DNA of 64,000 nt from Tetragonia tetragonoides (GCA_038025085.1 CM076141.1:12836001-12900000); one strand, 5' to 3'. Counted from the first letter of the stretch, positions 46,594 to 58,640 are shown. Notes: a model not told the origin generated them from the letters alone. Program-made: numbers and translations.

Positions 46594-47988
46594 TCTTCCC
46601 GTTAATTCTCTCTCACTCACAAAAATCTTCCCGTTATTCTTTTCTCTCTCAGAATTCACTCTCTTCTCTTCCAAATTTTGGAATTTTCTTCTCGATAATT
46701 CAAGAATCAATCCCTAAATTCTCGTTTCTTTTTCGTTTCCTCAAAACCCTAATTTTTGCTATAAAATGGCGAGTGGAACTAGTTCATCAACATCCAAGAA
46801 GTCTCTTGCTGAGAAACTCACAGCTGAAACGACACCTTCCACCACTCCCATCTAATCCTCCACCCCTGCCACAACCCTTGCCATGCCTGTCAAATCGACA
46901 GCAAGCAAGAGACCTGGTTCTTCTAAACCAGCTCAACCATCTCCACCTTCTTCACCAGAGCCTCCCACTGAACCTTTGGGGGGAGAAGGCACTACTCAGG
47001 AAAAGGCATGATTCAAAATCAAATAAACTTTAGAAGGAACAATGATTCATCAACAGAAGTATGCTAGAGAGTTGATCAAGAAATATGGCATGAGAGATGC
47101 CAAGGTCTATGATACACCTGTTTCCACCAATGTCAAGCTTGAGTTGGATGAAGCAGGTAAGAGTGTTGATCAAACAGTGTATAGAGGTATGATTGGTTCC
47201 TTATTATACCTAACTGCTAGTAGACCTGATATCATGTATAGTGTTGGCTTGTGTGAAAGGTTTCAAGCAAATCCCAAAGAGTCACATCTTACACAAGTCA
47301 AACGTATCCTAAGGTACCTCAAGGGAACTGAAGACTTATGTCTTTGGTACCCTAGAGGTGCTGGCATTGATTTAATTGGCTACGCTGACGCTGATTATGC
47401 AGGATACCTTTTAGACAGGAAGGGCACATCAGGTATGGCAACCTTCCTAGGGCCTTACTTGGTCTCTTGGGCCTCCAAAAAGCAAAATTCTGTGGCCATG
47501 TCTACTGCTGAAGCTGAGTTTGTGGCAGCAGCTTCATGTTGTGCACAATTGATGTGGGTAAGACAACAATTAAAGGATTTTGGAATTGATGCAGGTTGTA
47601 TGCCAATCTTGTGTGACAACACAAGTGCTATAAATATTTCCAAAAATCCAGTGCAACATTCAAGAACAAAGCACATTGACATTAGACATCACTTTCTGAG
47701 AGACAATGCAGAGAAAGGATTCATTAAATTGAATTTTTGCAAGACGGAGGATCATTTGACAGACCTCTTTACTAAACCTTTGAGCAGAGAAAGGTATGAG
47801 AAACTTAGACTAGAAATAGGCATGATCAAGATTACTTAGTTGTATGTGCACCCTGTTCCCTGGATGATTGGCTAGAGTGTGTCTACATGTTTTATGTGTA
47901 TATATGTGATTTGTGTGGTTTTTTAAAGCTTTTGTATGTCTATACCAGCTTGCATGCAGTAAAATGCATAACTGTATGACCTGAACTA
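46302..47988 (+). repeat. Tandem unit 2 of the internal amplification (1687 bp)
   Basis: This has the same order as unit 1. The extra-ORF start is ATG 46766 and codes MASGTSS instead of MVSGTSS. It shares with unit 1 the TAA stop early in the extra ORF, where units 3 and 4 have AAA. The TATA box is at about 46,494-46,506 and the CT run at about 46,553-46,591. Confidence 0.92.
47042..47839 (+). pseudogene. Copia reverse transcriptase end plus RNase H, copy 2
   Basis: This 265-residue frame differs from copy 1 by only two residues near the C-terminus (IKLNF for IKWNF and EDHLTD for EDQLTD). The RNase H catalytic acidic residues are intact. It is fused upstream to the start of the extra ORF and is not part of a full pol. 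Confidence 0.9.
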
Positions 47989-48237
47989 ATGGACTCACTT
48001 TGGTCTATTGATATGTCCCTTATTGTCCTCAAAAATGTTGTCGTGTAAACCTTAAGACCAATACATGGACCCTGTTCCCTCAGTCACTCTGCCTCAAGCT
48101 AAACTGTTCCTAACGGGCAAATTCAGACGCATTTATTGTGTCTGATTTCCTAATTATTAGAGGCGGTTGAGATTATTTCCCTATAAATAGGGGCTAGACC
48201 GTTGTTCTTCATCATCACAACTCAAATTAGCTCCCTA

Positions 48238-48311
<74 letters not shown>

Positions 48312-49720
48312 AATTCTACCCGTTAATTCTCTCTCACTCACAAAAATCTTCCCGTAATCTTCCCGTTATTCTTTTCTCTCTCAGAATTCACTCTTTTCTC
48401 TTCCAAATTTTGGAATTTTCTTCTCGTTAATTCAAGAATCAATCCCTAAATTCTCGTTTCTTTTTCGTTTCCTCAAAACCCTGATTTTTGCTATAAAATG
48501 GTGAGTGGAACAAGTTCATCAACATCCAAGAAGTCTCTTGCTGAGAAACTCACAGCTGAAACGACACCTTCCACCACTCCCATCAAATCCTCCACCCCTG
48601 CCACAACCCTTGCCATGCCTGTCAAATCGACAGCAAGCAAGAGACCTGGTTCTTCTAAACCAGCTCAACCATCTCCACCTTCTTCACCAGAGCCTCCCAC
48701 TAAACCTTTGGGGGGAGAAGGCACTACTCAGGAAAAGCCATGATTCAAAATCAAATAAACTTCAGAAGGAACAATGATTCATCAACAGAAGTATGCTAGA
48801 GAGTTGATCAAGAAATATGGCATGAGAGATGCCAAGGTCTATGACACACCTGTTTCCACCAATGTCAAGCTTGAGTTGGATGAAGCAGGTAAGAGTGTTG
48901 ATCAAACAGTGTATAGAGGTATGATTGGTTCCTTATTATACCTAACTGCCAGTAGACATGATATCATGTATAGTGTTGGCTTGTGTGAAAGGTTTCAAGC
49001 AAATCCCAAACAGTCACATCTTACAAAAGTCAAACGTATCCTAAGATACCTCAAGGGAATTGAAGACTTGTGTCTTTGGTACCCTAGAGGTGCTGGCATT
49101 GATTTAATTGGCTACGCTGATGCTGATTATGCAGGATACATATTAGACAGGAAGGGCACATCAGGTATGGCAACTTTCCTAGGGCCTTACTTGATCTCTT
49201 GGGCCTCCAAAAAGCAAAATTCTGTGGCCATGTCTACTGCTGAAGCTGAGTTTGTGGCAGCAGCTTCATGTTGTGCACAATTGTTGTGGGTAAGACAACA
49301 ATTAAAGGATTTTGGAATTGATGCAGGTTGTATGCCAATCTTGTGTGACAACACAAGTGCTATAAATATTTCCAAAAATCCAGTGCAACATTCAAGAACA
49401 AAGCACATTGACATTAGACATCACTTTCTGAGAGACAATGTAGAGAAAGGATTCATTAAATTGAATTTTTGCAAGACGGAGGATCAATTGGCAGACCTCT
49501 TTACTAAACCTTTGAGCAGAGAAAGGTATGAGAAACTTAGACTAGGAATAGGCATGATCAAGATTACTTAGTTGTATGTGCACCCTGTTCCCTGGATGAT
49601 TGGCTAGAGTGTGTCTACATGTTTTATGTGTATATATGTGATTTGTGTGGTTTTTTAAAGCTTTTGTATGTCTATACCAGCTCGCATGCAGTAAAATGCA
49701 TAATTGTATGACCTGAACTA
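47989..49720 (+). repeat. Tandem unit 3 of the internal amplification (1732 bp)
   Basis: The order is the same. The unit is longer than units 1 and 2 because its CT microsatellite (about 48,239-48,310) is longer and it has a small duplication of AATCTTCCCGT near 48,347-48,363. The extra-ORF start (ATG 48498) is open through the junction region as far as a TGA at 48,741. Confidence 0.92.
48774..49571 (+). pseudogene. Copia reverse transcriptase end plus RNase H, copy 3
   Basis: This 265-residue frame is the most divergent of the three, with about ten replacements (for example ASRHDIM for ASRPDIM, GIEDL for GTEDL, QLLWVRQ for QLMWVRQ, EDQLADL for EDQLTDL). RNase H motifs and acidic residues are retained. 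Its greater divergence suggests it separated from the ancestor of copies 1 and 2 first. Confidence 0.9.
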
Positions 49721-49971
49721 ATGGACTCACTTTGGTCTATTGATATGTCCCTTATTGTCCTCAAAAATGTTGTCGTGTAAACCTTAAGACCAATACATGG
49801 ACCCTGTTCCCTCAGTCACTCTGCCTCAAGCTAAACTGTTCCTAACGGGCAAATTCAGACGCATTTATTGTGTCTGATTTCCTAATTATTAGAGGCGGTT
49901 GGGATTATTTCCCTATAAATAGGGGCTAGACCGTTGTTCTTCATCATTACAACTCAAATCAGTTCCCTAAA

Positions 49972-50037
<66 letters not shown>

Positions 50038-50212
50038 GATTCTTCCTGTTAATTCTCTCTCACTCACAAAAATCTTCCCGTTATTCTTTTCTCTCTCAGA
50101 ATTCACTCTCTTCTCTTCCAAATTTTGGAATTTTCTTCTCGTTAATTCAAGAATCAATCGCTAAATTCTCGTTTCTTTTTCGTTTCCTCAAAACCCTAAT
50201 TTTTGCTATAAA
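49721..50212 (+). promoter_or_regulatory. Leader and TATA-type internal promoter of the extra ORF (unit 4)
   Basis: This is the fourth copy of the leader. CCTATAAATAGGGGC at 49,912-49,926 is a strong TATA context, followed by a CT microsatellite (about 49,976-50,036) and a roughly 290-nt leader up to ATG 50213. Leaders 1-3 (TATA boxes near 44,803, 46,494 and 48,180) are near identical. I infer that the element's extra ORF is transcribed from an internal promoter; this is not proven. Confidence 0.55.
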
Positions 50213-53200
50213 ATGGTGAGTGGAACTAGTTCATCAACATCCAAGAAGTCTCTTGCTGAGAAACTCACAGCTGAAACGACACCTTCCACCACTCCCATCA
50301 AATCCTCCACCCCTGCCACAACCCTTGTCATGCCTGTCAAATCGACAGCAAGCAAGAGACCTGGTTCTTCTAAACCAGCTCAACCATCTCCACCTTCTTC
50401 ATCAGAGCCTCCCACTGAACCTTTGGGGGTAGAAGGCACTACTCAGGAAAAGGCAGGGGCCTCAGTTTCTTCTGCCAAGAAGAAAGCCAAGAAAAGCACA
50501 GCCAAGAGAATTAGCGTGTCTGAGCTAGCTGGGGAAGTTGATGTTCTTCTGGATGAAGGAGCTGCAATTGGGGCAAAGTATGTGAAGGAGAAGGGAGAGA
50601 AGGGAAAGAAAAAGAAAGAGGGTGGTGGGAAATCAAAAGGAGAGCCTGAGGGAGAGAAAAAGGAGAGTGAGGGAGGAGAGAAGCCTAAAACAGAGAGCTC
50701 TACTGCTCAAGAGGAACAGGAGCCAGCTGAGGAACCACTTGTTCCCACAGCTGGTCCCAAGAAAACAAAGAAGACCACTGCTGGGTCTGCTAAGAAACAG
50801 GGTCCTCTCCTAAAGGAACCTGTCATAGCCACTGCTCCTACACCTCCACCATCCTAGAAAAGGAAGACCGTTGCTGAACGGGTCTTACATGAGCCCACTG
50901 AGACTCTTTCACCGAAGCAGCTGAGGCTTCTTCCCGTCCTGCCAAGAGGAAGAAGGCCTTAGTCCCCATGCCCTCTGCATCTACTCCTGCTGGTAACACT
51001 GGCAAGACAAAGAAGATGAGCCAGGATGAGATCGATGCAAGGACTGCTCAAATCCTCTTCAGAAGAAGCATGCCAAGTAAAGTTTGGTGTTTGGATGGAT
51101 GAAGGATAATGGGGTTGGGGAATTTGTTACTAATGTCATGTCTCAGGGGTGGGGTACTTATATGACCACTAGGACTACCTTCCACTATGCTGAATTCAAA
51201 TAGTTTTATTTAAACTGTACTGTGAAGAAGGGGGTTGTCAGGAATGAAGTGTCTGGGGTTCCCATTAAATTCAATGCGTCTGATTTAGGGAAGATCTTGG
51301 GAATCCCTAGTGAAGATTTTGCTGAGTGGGCTACGGGTGGTGTCTGGCCTGAGTATGAGGGACTTGACCCTATAGCCACTGTGAGAAAGTACCCTAGGAA
51401 TATGGAGGAGGATGTGGCCAAACGGGTAAAGGCTGTGGACCTTGTTCCTATGCACAAGCTGTACTTTGCACTTGTGTTCAGGACCCTGGTCCCTAGGGAG
51501 GAAGCTAGGGAATACTGCTCAGCCTATGTGTGATACCCCAATATTTTCTATAATTATTATATTGATTTATAAATGATTTATAAATGATTTCGGAGATTAA
51601 ATCGTATATTCATTTAAAGGATTCGATTTATTCAATTTAAGCCATAATAATATTAATTATTATTATGGGACTTTCATAAATTGCATTTATTAATTTTGAG
51701 GAGTTTTAATTAAAATGATTTATATATGAATAAGAATTATTCATGTAGTTTTAATTAGTTTTAATTATCAAATTTAAATCAGAAAATTAGTAAATAAAGT
51801 CCTAAACCTAGTAGTGTTTGACTTGGGTTGACTGAGGGCCTATATAAAGAAAAAGAGGAGGCAATTAATCAGTTTTCACAACTGACCAAACCCTCACTCA
51901 CATTCTCTCTCCTCCTCTCTCAAACTCACGACACTTCTTTCTCTCTCTAACCCTCCCCGAGTTCTCTATCTCCCCTCAGCCTTCGCCGACGTCCTCCTGC
52001 CGCCCAGGTCACCGGACCACCGCCCTCCACCGGCGATAATGCCCTCTCCCTTTCTCTCTCTCTTTCGCTCGCTCTTTCTCTCTCTCTCGCCATGATCTCT
52101 CTCCCCCTTGGTTCACTGGCGCGCGACCACGCGCCACCGCCACGCCCTCAGGCCGCTGCCTGAGGGGTTGTCGGCAGGTGGCCGGCGTCGCCTCCCCCTT
52201 GCTCTCTCTTTCTTTCCCGCTCACTCTCTCTCGTTCTCTCTCTCCTTCGCGTTTTCTCTCTCCTCTTGTCGCCGAAGCTCCGGCGACCACCACTGGCCAT
52301 GGTGGCCAGTGGGTGGTGGTGGTGGTGATGGGTCAGGTTATGAGTCCCATGCATGGGTACCCGTGACCTAGACCTAGTTTTAAAGTTAGGGTTTCGTTTT
52401 TATATTTTTCGTAATTATTAATTCGATTTTCAGTATTTTCGATTTAATATTTTTATTTTTCTGCACTCATTCGGAATCAGAATTCGGATTTTCAAAAGCC
52501 AAGATTAGTTAAAATAAATCAAGGAATTTAATAAAATTATCAGAATGAGATTTAGTTACTTTTTGTATTTTTGTATTTAATTAATACTGATTCGGTAATT
52601 GTTTTTATTTAAGACCTAACGAGCAAGCTTGATTATCGTCGACTGTTGGAGCATAGTTATTGTTGGTAGCGTTTTAGTGGTAAGCACTCATGCCTACCTC
52701 CTTCCATAGGCCCATCAAAACTATTTTGATGTGTTATGTGCTAATTGAGAAATTGTTGTGAATTTAATATGCAAAGCATGATTAAATTATTTCGTCGTTA
52801 TTATGAACTTATTAAGCATGATTCACTGCTGTAAATATCGTTTATAATTAGGATGTTGATGTTAGCATATTTTGGGAATTAATTAGTCCATATGATGATT
52901 ATTGGACAATTGTTGAATGGTGAATTATTAATATTATTATTCTATTAATTATATGCTAATTGGTATGGGTATTATTGAGTGCTAGTGAGCACCTATATAT
53001 TATCGATGAATGTCTTTGGTGATTTGTGAATTTTTGGATATCATATTACCTTGCCGAAGTGCTGCCGAAATTGTGCTAGACATTACTTGTCATCATTATT
53101 GAATTATTGTCGTTATTGAATTAAAGCATGTTTAATTCTCATCGTATTGAATTATCATTATCGTTGTTATTTACTATTCATTGTCAAGAGCATGAAATGA

Positions 53201-54737
53201 ATTAGTAAGTCGTGGTCTCGTAGTACCACTTATGTCAACCAATGCAAATTATGTGAATTGAATTAAATGAGAGTAAGACTCCTAATGGATCCCTAGGAGT
53301 AGTCGAGCAATCGGGATTGCACCTAATGGTGTAGTTCAAGGGATGAGTGATTCCCAAGTTACTTATGGACACCTCGCAGTGTGTCTGGGACGGATCATTC
53401 CCCATTTATTAAGTCCTCTAGGCTCGTGTAATTGTACTAGAGGTAGTGTGCACACTAGAGTCATTAAGTCCATGGCGTGGTTGTATCTTCGATAAACAGT
53501 ATGGGTAATCCCTATTCTATTCGCTCTCTTACATCTCTCTAATTAAGACGGATTGTCTATGTCGTATTTCGTATGATCACTATACAAGAATTGCAAATAA
53601 AAGAATGTCGTTATGCGTATGCTTGATTATATGCTTATGTGCGTATGCAAAAGAATTTCAATGATTCTTATAAAACCTCAGGTGAGGTTTGCGAAATGTT
53701 TTTACTGGGTACGGATGACGTTTATTCAGTTTATCTGATTTTTGTTTCTCTTTTGTTTCTTTTCTTTTCTTCTGTATTTTGTTTCCGTCATGGAAACCAA
53801 AGTGCAGGTTTAGTTGATTGAGGACGTACAGCTTGGATGTAGAGTTGGCGTCGGTTTTTAGAACTGTTTCTGTTCAGTTTAGATCGTTGGGGTTTTTATT
53901 GGATTTAGCCCTTTGAAGGCAAGTTGTAATAAATTGGTTTAATGGTTTTAGCTCCCTATATAGACAACTCTGATATTAACTGTTTAGTTTGTTTAGTTTC
54001 TTTAGTAAGCTCCTTTCGATGCCTAGTCTTTCTTTCTGCTTAGCGTTTACTCCTTAGTGATAAATGTTGCAGTAGCGCCCCTCGGGTTTGGGACAGTTCA
54101 GCGGTGTCGAGTCGCGCACAGCGATGTCGATAGTTCCCAGGAAACCGTTGCGAATTCGGGGGTGTTACACTATGACATGAGCATTATGGACCTGGTTGAA
54201 CGGAGAGAGAAGGTGAATCTTCCTGCTGTCATGATTTATCACATAGCCTACGTCCTCAATGCCAAGAAAATCACCCACTCTCTGCCTGATGGGTACGCTC
54301 TCACCTTGGTCTCCAAACACTTTGGGGTACCTCTTTCTGATGGGGCATCACCTACAACTGTGAATGAGGTGGGCAAGCAGTATTTGAAGCAAATTGGCTT
54401 TAGGTTTGATGGGGATCCAGAGGAGGTGGAGGATGATGAGGAAGTTGGTTCTGAGGGGGAACAGGGCCCAGAGGTTGTTTCCATGGAAGGAACCAGCATC
54501 AGCAGAGCTGCAATGTTTACTACGCTGCAAGAGCTCAATACTGTGACCTCTAAGCAAGCTGAGTTTGCTCAAAGGATTGCTGATCTTATTGATGCAATGA
54601 CCAAGGCTGATCAAGCTCATCAGAGGAGGCATGATGAGCTTGTCAGGATGATGAAGGATGGGTTTGAGGTTGAGACTGTTTCCAATGCTGATGACAACCC
54701 CAACCCATTAGACCCTGTTCCTCCCCCTGTTGTCTAA
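50213..54737 (+). pseudogene. Extra ORF downstream of pol (env-like/aORF position), broken and split by a solo LTR
   Basis: The only copy that runs its full length starts at ATG 50213 with a Ser/Thr/Pro-rich N-terminus, then a Lys/Glu-rich middle, and meets TAG at 50855-50857. Frames shift at about 50,900-51,220. An ordered domain follows (51,222-51,528: GVPIKFNASDLGKILGIPSED and KLYFALVFRTLVPR). A solo LTR interrupts it at 51529-54169. The rest (54,175-54,737) continues with LVERREKVNLPAVMIYHIAYV, an acidic stretch, a helical segment, and ends TAA. SIRE-like Copia elements carry an ORF in this place that has been called env-like; whether it ever acted as an envelope is unproven. I see no clear signal peptide or membrane anchor here. 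Confidence 0.75.
51529..54169 (+). mobile_element. Solo-LTR-like insertion (copy 2) in the extra ORF, TSD CTATG
   Basis: It starts TGTGATACCCCAATA and ends GAATTCGGGGGTGTTACA. The 5-bp duplication CTATG flanks it (51524-51528 and 54170-54174), and the host reading frame continues across. It is 2641 bp and is the same family as copy 1 at 39653-42397, in opposite orientation. Visible parts: TATA box (CCTATATAAAG, about 51,838-51,848), a CT-rich leader, a GC-rich stretch at 51,980-52,370 with CT and GGTGGT repeats, then AT-rich sequence. No coding domains are seen. Confidence 0.87.
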
Positions 54738-55462
54738 ACCGGTTTTCTTTTCTTTTCTTTTCTTTCTTTTCTCTCGAGGTGTTGTTTATGCTGTAACAAT
54801 ACCTTCTTTTGTGACTGTGCTCTCTCTCTATATATATAATTTGGTCCTTTTTGGTTTTTGACTATTTTCTGGATGGCCTATATCAATAGATTTTTAAGTT
54901 TGAGTTACTAATTCTTTCATTTGTTTGCATACACTTAAACCCTGGAGGTGATGGTTGTGACATACTTATTACATATATGGCTTAACTTATCACTATTTGC
55001 ATGTTTAACAAATGTCCATGACACTTTTTGATGATTCCAAAAGGGGGAAGAGTGGTGTGCTTATGATTACGTTTGATATGATCATGTTTAGGTTTAGTCT
55101 AGTTTAATTCTCGAACCTTATTAACCTATTCACTATGGATGGGTAGAACACAAATTGTTTTTTGATTTCTGCTCTAATGATTTCTGGTTTGAAATTGTGT
55201 TTCCTCTGCCTACTCTGATTCTCTAAAAGTCTTGAAAGTTGCAACTCTGATTGCACAATTTCTCTCTGCAAAAGTCTCAACCTGATGGATGATAATGTTA
55301 AGCTAAAGTTCTTTATTGTGAAGCTGTGAACCCTATTCCTACTTACCCGTGGTTCTTCTGGTTGGTTCACAACAATGGTAAGTTAAGGTAAGCGCTTGAG
55401 TTAGTTCTGGACTTAATTTAATTGGTATCTGGTTCAGATAAGCACACTAGTTTGTCATCATC
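54738..55462 (+). other. 3' untranslated part of the Copia element
   Basis: A (TTTTC)n-like pyrimidine tract follows the extra ORF (54,749-54,772), then AT-rich sequence up to the polypurine tract. No further ORF is recognised. Confidence 0.6.
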
Positions 55463-55474
55463 AAAAAGGGGGAA
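55463..55474 (+). promoter_or_regulatory. Polypurine tract
   Basis: AAAAAGGGGGAA lies two bases before the 3' LTR and is the expected primer for plus-strand DNA synthesis. Confidence 0.9.
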
Positions 55475-55476
55475 TT

Positions 55477-56946
55477 TGTTGGATTCCTGGTTTTGATGAT
55501 AACAAACATAGTGTCCTTATCTTTGTCTGAACTAACTATGATGGCAGGTTTACTTAAGGATGCAAGAAGCTAAAATGCTCAAAGCATGATTGCTCATGAA
55601 GATGCTTGGATCCTAACAAGACATGAAGACAGTGTAATGTAATTAAGTGCAATTGTCATTAGTCTTTATGTACTATGCTTGACTAGTTAGCAAGAGTCTA
55701 AGTTGATCATGACAAGGGAACAAGGTTGTAGGACTGAGTGCATGCGTCTATGAGTACAGGGGAGCATTCTTGTGAACCCTGTTCTCTATGACCAGCACTA
55801 CAGCTTGAAGGAACCAAAGGGGAACAACGAGTTGGACCCTTTTCCTTCTAGCTGTGTATCTGGACGAGTTTGCAATAATATCGTATTTATTATTTCTATG
55901 AATATTTGTGTATTAACTTTTTAGATCTTCACACAAATATTCTTCTGAAAAAATATATTTTATTTTGGAAAGATGAATATTGCAAAATCGTGTTTTAAAC
56001 AGAAAAAGTATTTTATTTGAAAAGATATTATCTTGGAAAAGTATTTTACTTAATGGCCAAGTTTATATTGTTAAGGTAAGTGAATTATCTATTGGAATAT
56101 TTCTAATTATCTTTTAGAGATTATATTCTAATAAATCACTTGCTAGCTGACCAAGATTTTATGTTAAAGCATTTGGACGGTTTTTATCACATAGGTTGAG
56201 TTAAGGAAAGGTCTTTGATCTTTACTCAAACTCTATCCTATCTTTTGGTAATTCGTATCTTTTATATTCTGAAGAGATTTAACCTAATTGGACTGAGCTA
56301 TTTGGCCTGCCTATATAAGGCGCCTAATAGGCTCAGTTATAGGGTTAAGCTTTGCGTGCATTATTGAGATCAGAATTATTTGTGCAAAGTGCTAAATCGT
56401 CCAAACCAGATACGTCTTGTACTCACAAGAATAACCTTGAACCCTGTTCCCTGTCCTGGTCAGTTTGAGTCTTGCTTCGATTGGTCATTGCATAATAGGT
56501 TTTCTGTAGTCTTATTTTGCTTAGTATTGAAGCGTGTAATAGGACAAACAATCTGGTTGTTTGTAATTGCTCTAGCTTAGTAATAAGCGTAGAATTTCTC
56601 TCAAGTCAGTGTGTGACTTGGAGAGATTGGCAACGCATCAGTGACGGTGTGTGGTGGTGTTAGATGTACTGTGATATATCCTGTTTTTGGCTCTGGTTAT
56701 AAGAGAAGTAGTGTGACAAAATTCCAAGTAACTGGGTCGTGGTTTTTACTCCTATTGAGCCTAGGAGGTTTTCCACGTGAAAAAAGCCTTGTGTTATTTA
56801 CATTCAGTCTCTTACATTCTGTTCTAGTTCACTACGTAGGAACAACGTCCATAACGTTGTTCCCTACCTTGTTCTCAAGTTGCAAAACGCGAGAAATTGG
56901 AGTCTTTTATATTCACCCCCCTCTAGAGTAACTTAGGCACTCTTCA
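55477..56946 (+). repeat. 3' LTR of the Copia element (1470 bp)
   Basis: It starts TGTTGGATTCC and ends GGCACTCTTCA, with TSD CATAG directly after. A TATA box (CTATATAAGG) lies at 56311-56320. It is uninterrupted and shows the empty site of the solo LTR that sits in the 5' LTR (GGCTCAGTTATAGGG). It is similar to the 5' LTR throughout, with scattered substitutions and one roughly 15-bp length difference. Confidence 0.93.
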
Positions 56947-56951
56947 CATAG

Positions 56952-57829
56952 TAATCACAAATCTGTATAATTAGATTAAAACGCAATGATTAAACTAAAA
57001 CACGCCACATCAGTTGTTGAATTGTTGAATGATGTGTCAATTTACTTATGACGTGTCATGTGACTCATGACCAGTAAAAAAAAAAGTAGCAACAATCAGA
57101 CGTTCCAAAAACATAATAGAGTTTGATGACTCATTCATCCCCTTCCTATCATCCTCACAAGTTGTCAGATGTTACAAATCCAAAAAATTGTGTAGTAGCT
57201 AATTTGTCTCACATATTGATGGGACATAAAAAAAAAAAAAAAAAAGAAGGTTAATTCCTCTCTCATGAATAGATGATGGAACCACATATCATCAATTCAT
57301 CTCCTACCTTCCCATATATTCAGCGTTCATGCATTCAACTTGATTACTTTATAATAATTGTAGCTTTTAGTTAAAATTTTCAAACTTCAGTATACCATAA
57401 AACCGAGGAGTAGACATGCCTAGTGCATAACTTTCATAATGGTAGGCGCTTCATGTCGTGTCGTCAGACTTCCTTCGCCTACAGGTCACAAGCCCTCTCT
57501 CAAGAAACAACCCATTAAAATTGCAGTATAAAAAACAAGTCTTATAAGGTTTAGTGGTTTTAATAGGAGTAGACATGTCCAGTGCATAACTTTCATACTG
57601 CGATTTTGAGAGTTTGGAGAATTATTTTGCAAAAGTTTCACCTCAGACCTTTCGAGTATATTATTAAGTTACGGAATATTTTTATTTTTTTCACAGATTG
57701 TAGCTATTTAATTTAATTTTAATTTAAAAAAAACTGCTAATAATAGAAAAAATATAGGACCACTTCAAAAAAAAAAATTGAAAAAATTTATGAGACCTCA
57801 CTATAGTAGTAGAGAGGGCTTTGGGGTAG
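56952..57829. other. Intergenic, short dispersed duplicates only
   Basis: AT-rich sequence with A-runs. A roughly 35-bp word around GAGTAGACATG(C/T)C(T/C)AGTGCATAAC occurs at about 57,407 and about 57,567. No coding region is seen. Confidence 0.4.
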
Positions 57830-58640
57830 GTTTGGCGGCACTGGGTGTTGAGGAGCCATGTTCGGTACACAAAAATCGGGGATTAGCCTCCGATGTCCAG
57901 TCAGAGGCCCTTCAAGCCTACAAAGTACCCGATAACCTACCCCGGGGGTTTCCTATATCTCCTAGGGGTGTCCCGTGGTGCGCAAATATCCACATTCGTT
58001 CTGGCGCTTTCCTGGAGCTCGAAAAACGTGGATTATAACCTTCGTTTTCGGCTTCCCTGGGCTCGAGTGTCATTTTTGCTCTAACTTCTCTGGGAAGTCT
58101 ATCATGACCTAGAGGATCCTTGGTGCCCCGTGAGGGTCATCCGGATCCGCGAATAACTTCGATATCACCCATGCCTTTGCTGTCCCGAATCTTATAATAG
58201 TGTCCCGTAAAACGCCCTTCCAATCCTATTAAGGACCGGATAAGTGATCCTAAAGGCCTCCCATGTCTCTAGGGTGTTCCGTGCGATGCAGTACGAAAAT
58301 ATTCACCTTCGTTCCAGAGCCTCCCAAAAGCCCAAAAAAGTGGATTATAGCCTTCGTTTTCAACTTTCCGGGGCACAGGTGTCATTTTTGCCCAAAACTT
58401 TGTAGGGGTCTATCATAACCATAGAGGACCCTCGGTGCCCTAGGAGGGTCATCTGGATTCCCGAACTCTAATATCACCCATGCCTTTTGTGTTCCAACTC
58501 TTACACCAGTGTGCTCTTCCAAGCCTATCAAGGACCGGATGTGGTGACTCGTTTCAGGGCCTCTCATGTCCCTTACGGCCTAGGGGTATTACGCGCGATG
58601 TGGAGCGGAAATATCCATCTTCATTCCGCGGCCTCCCGTA
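57830..58640. repeat. Satellite-like tandem repeat, period about 310 bp, about 2.6 copies
   Basis: Landmark words recur about every 305-310 bp: GTGGATTATA(A/G)CCTTCGTTTTC at 58,029 and 58,339; GAGGATCCTTGGTGCCC at 58,111 versus GAGGACCCTCGGTGCCC at 58,424; and GGCCTC(C/T)CATGTC at about 58,250 and 58,558. The monomers are clearly diverged. The block is much more GC-rich than its surroundings and has no coding capacity. It looks like a small dispersed piece of a satellite family. Confidence 0.8.

Larger units (their letters stand above)
38789..56946 (+). mobile_element. Ty1/Copia LTR retrotransposon, SIRE/Maximus-like, with internal amplification and two nested insertions
   Basis: The whole element is bounded by the target duplication CATAG (38784-38788 and 56947-56951). 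The LTRs are 38789-42993 (interrupted) and 55477-56946. It has a primer binding site for initiator tRNA-Met, a gag with a UBN2-like domain, a remnant Copia RNase H, an extra ORF downstream of pol, and a polypurine tract. The order of parts and the extra ORF are those of the large SIRE/Maximus Copia lineage. About 18.2 kb lies between the duplications, of which about 5.4 kb is two solo-LTR-like insertions. Pol integrase and most of the reverse transcriptase are missing, and gag has stops and a frameshift, so the element cannot move by itself. The first base pair of the 5' LTR has mutated from TG to TA. Confidence 0.93.
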
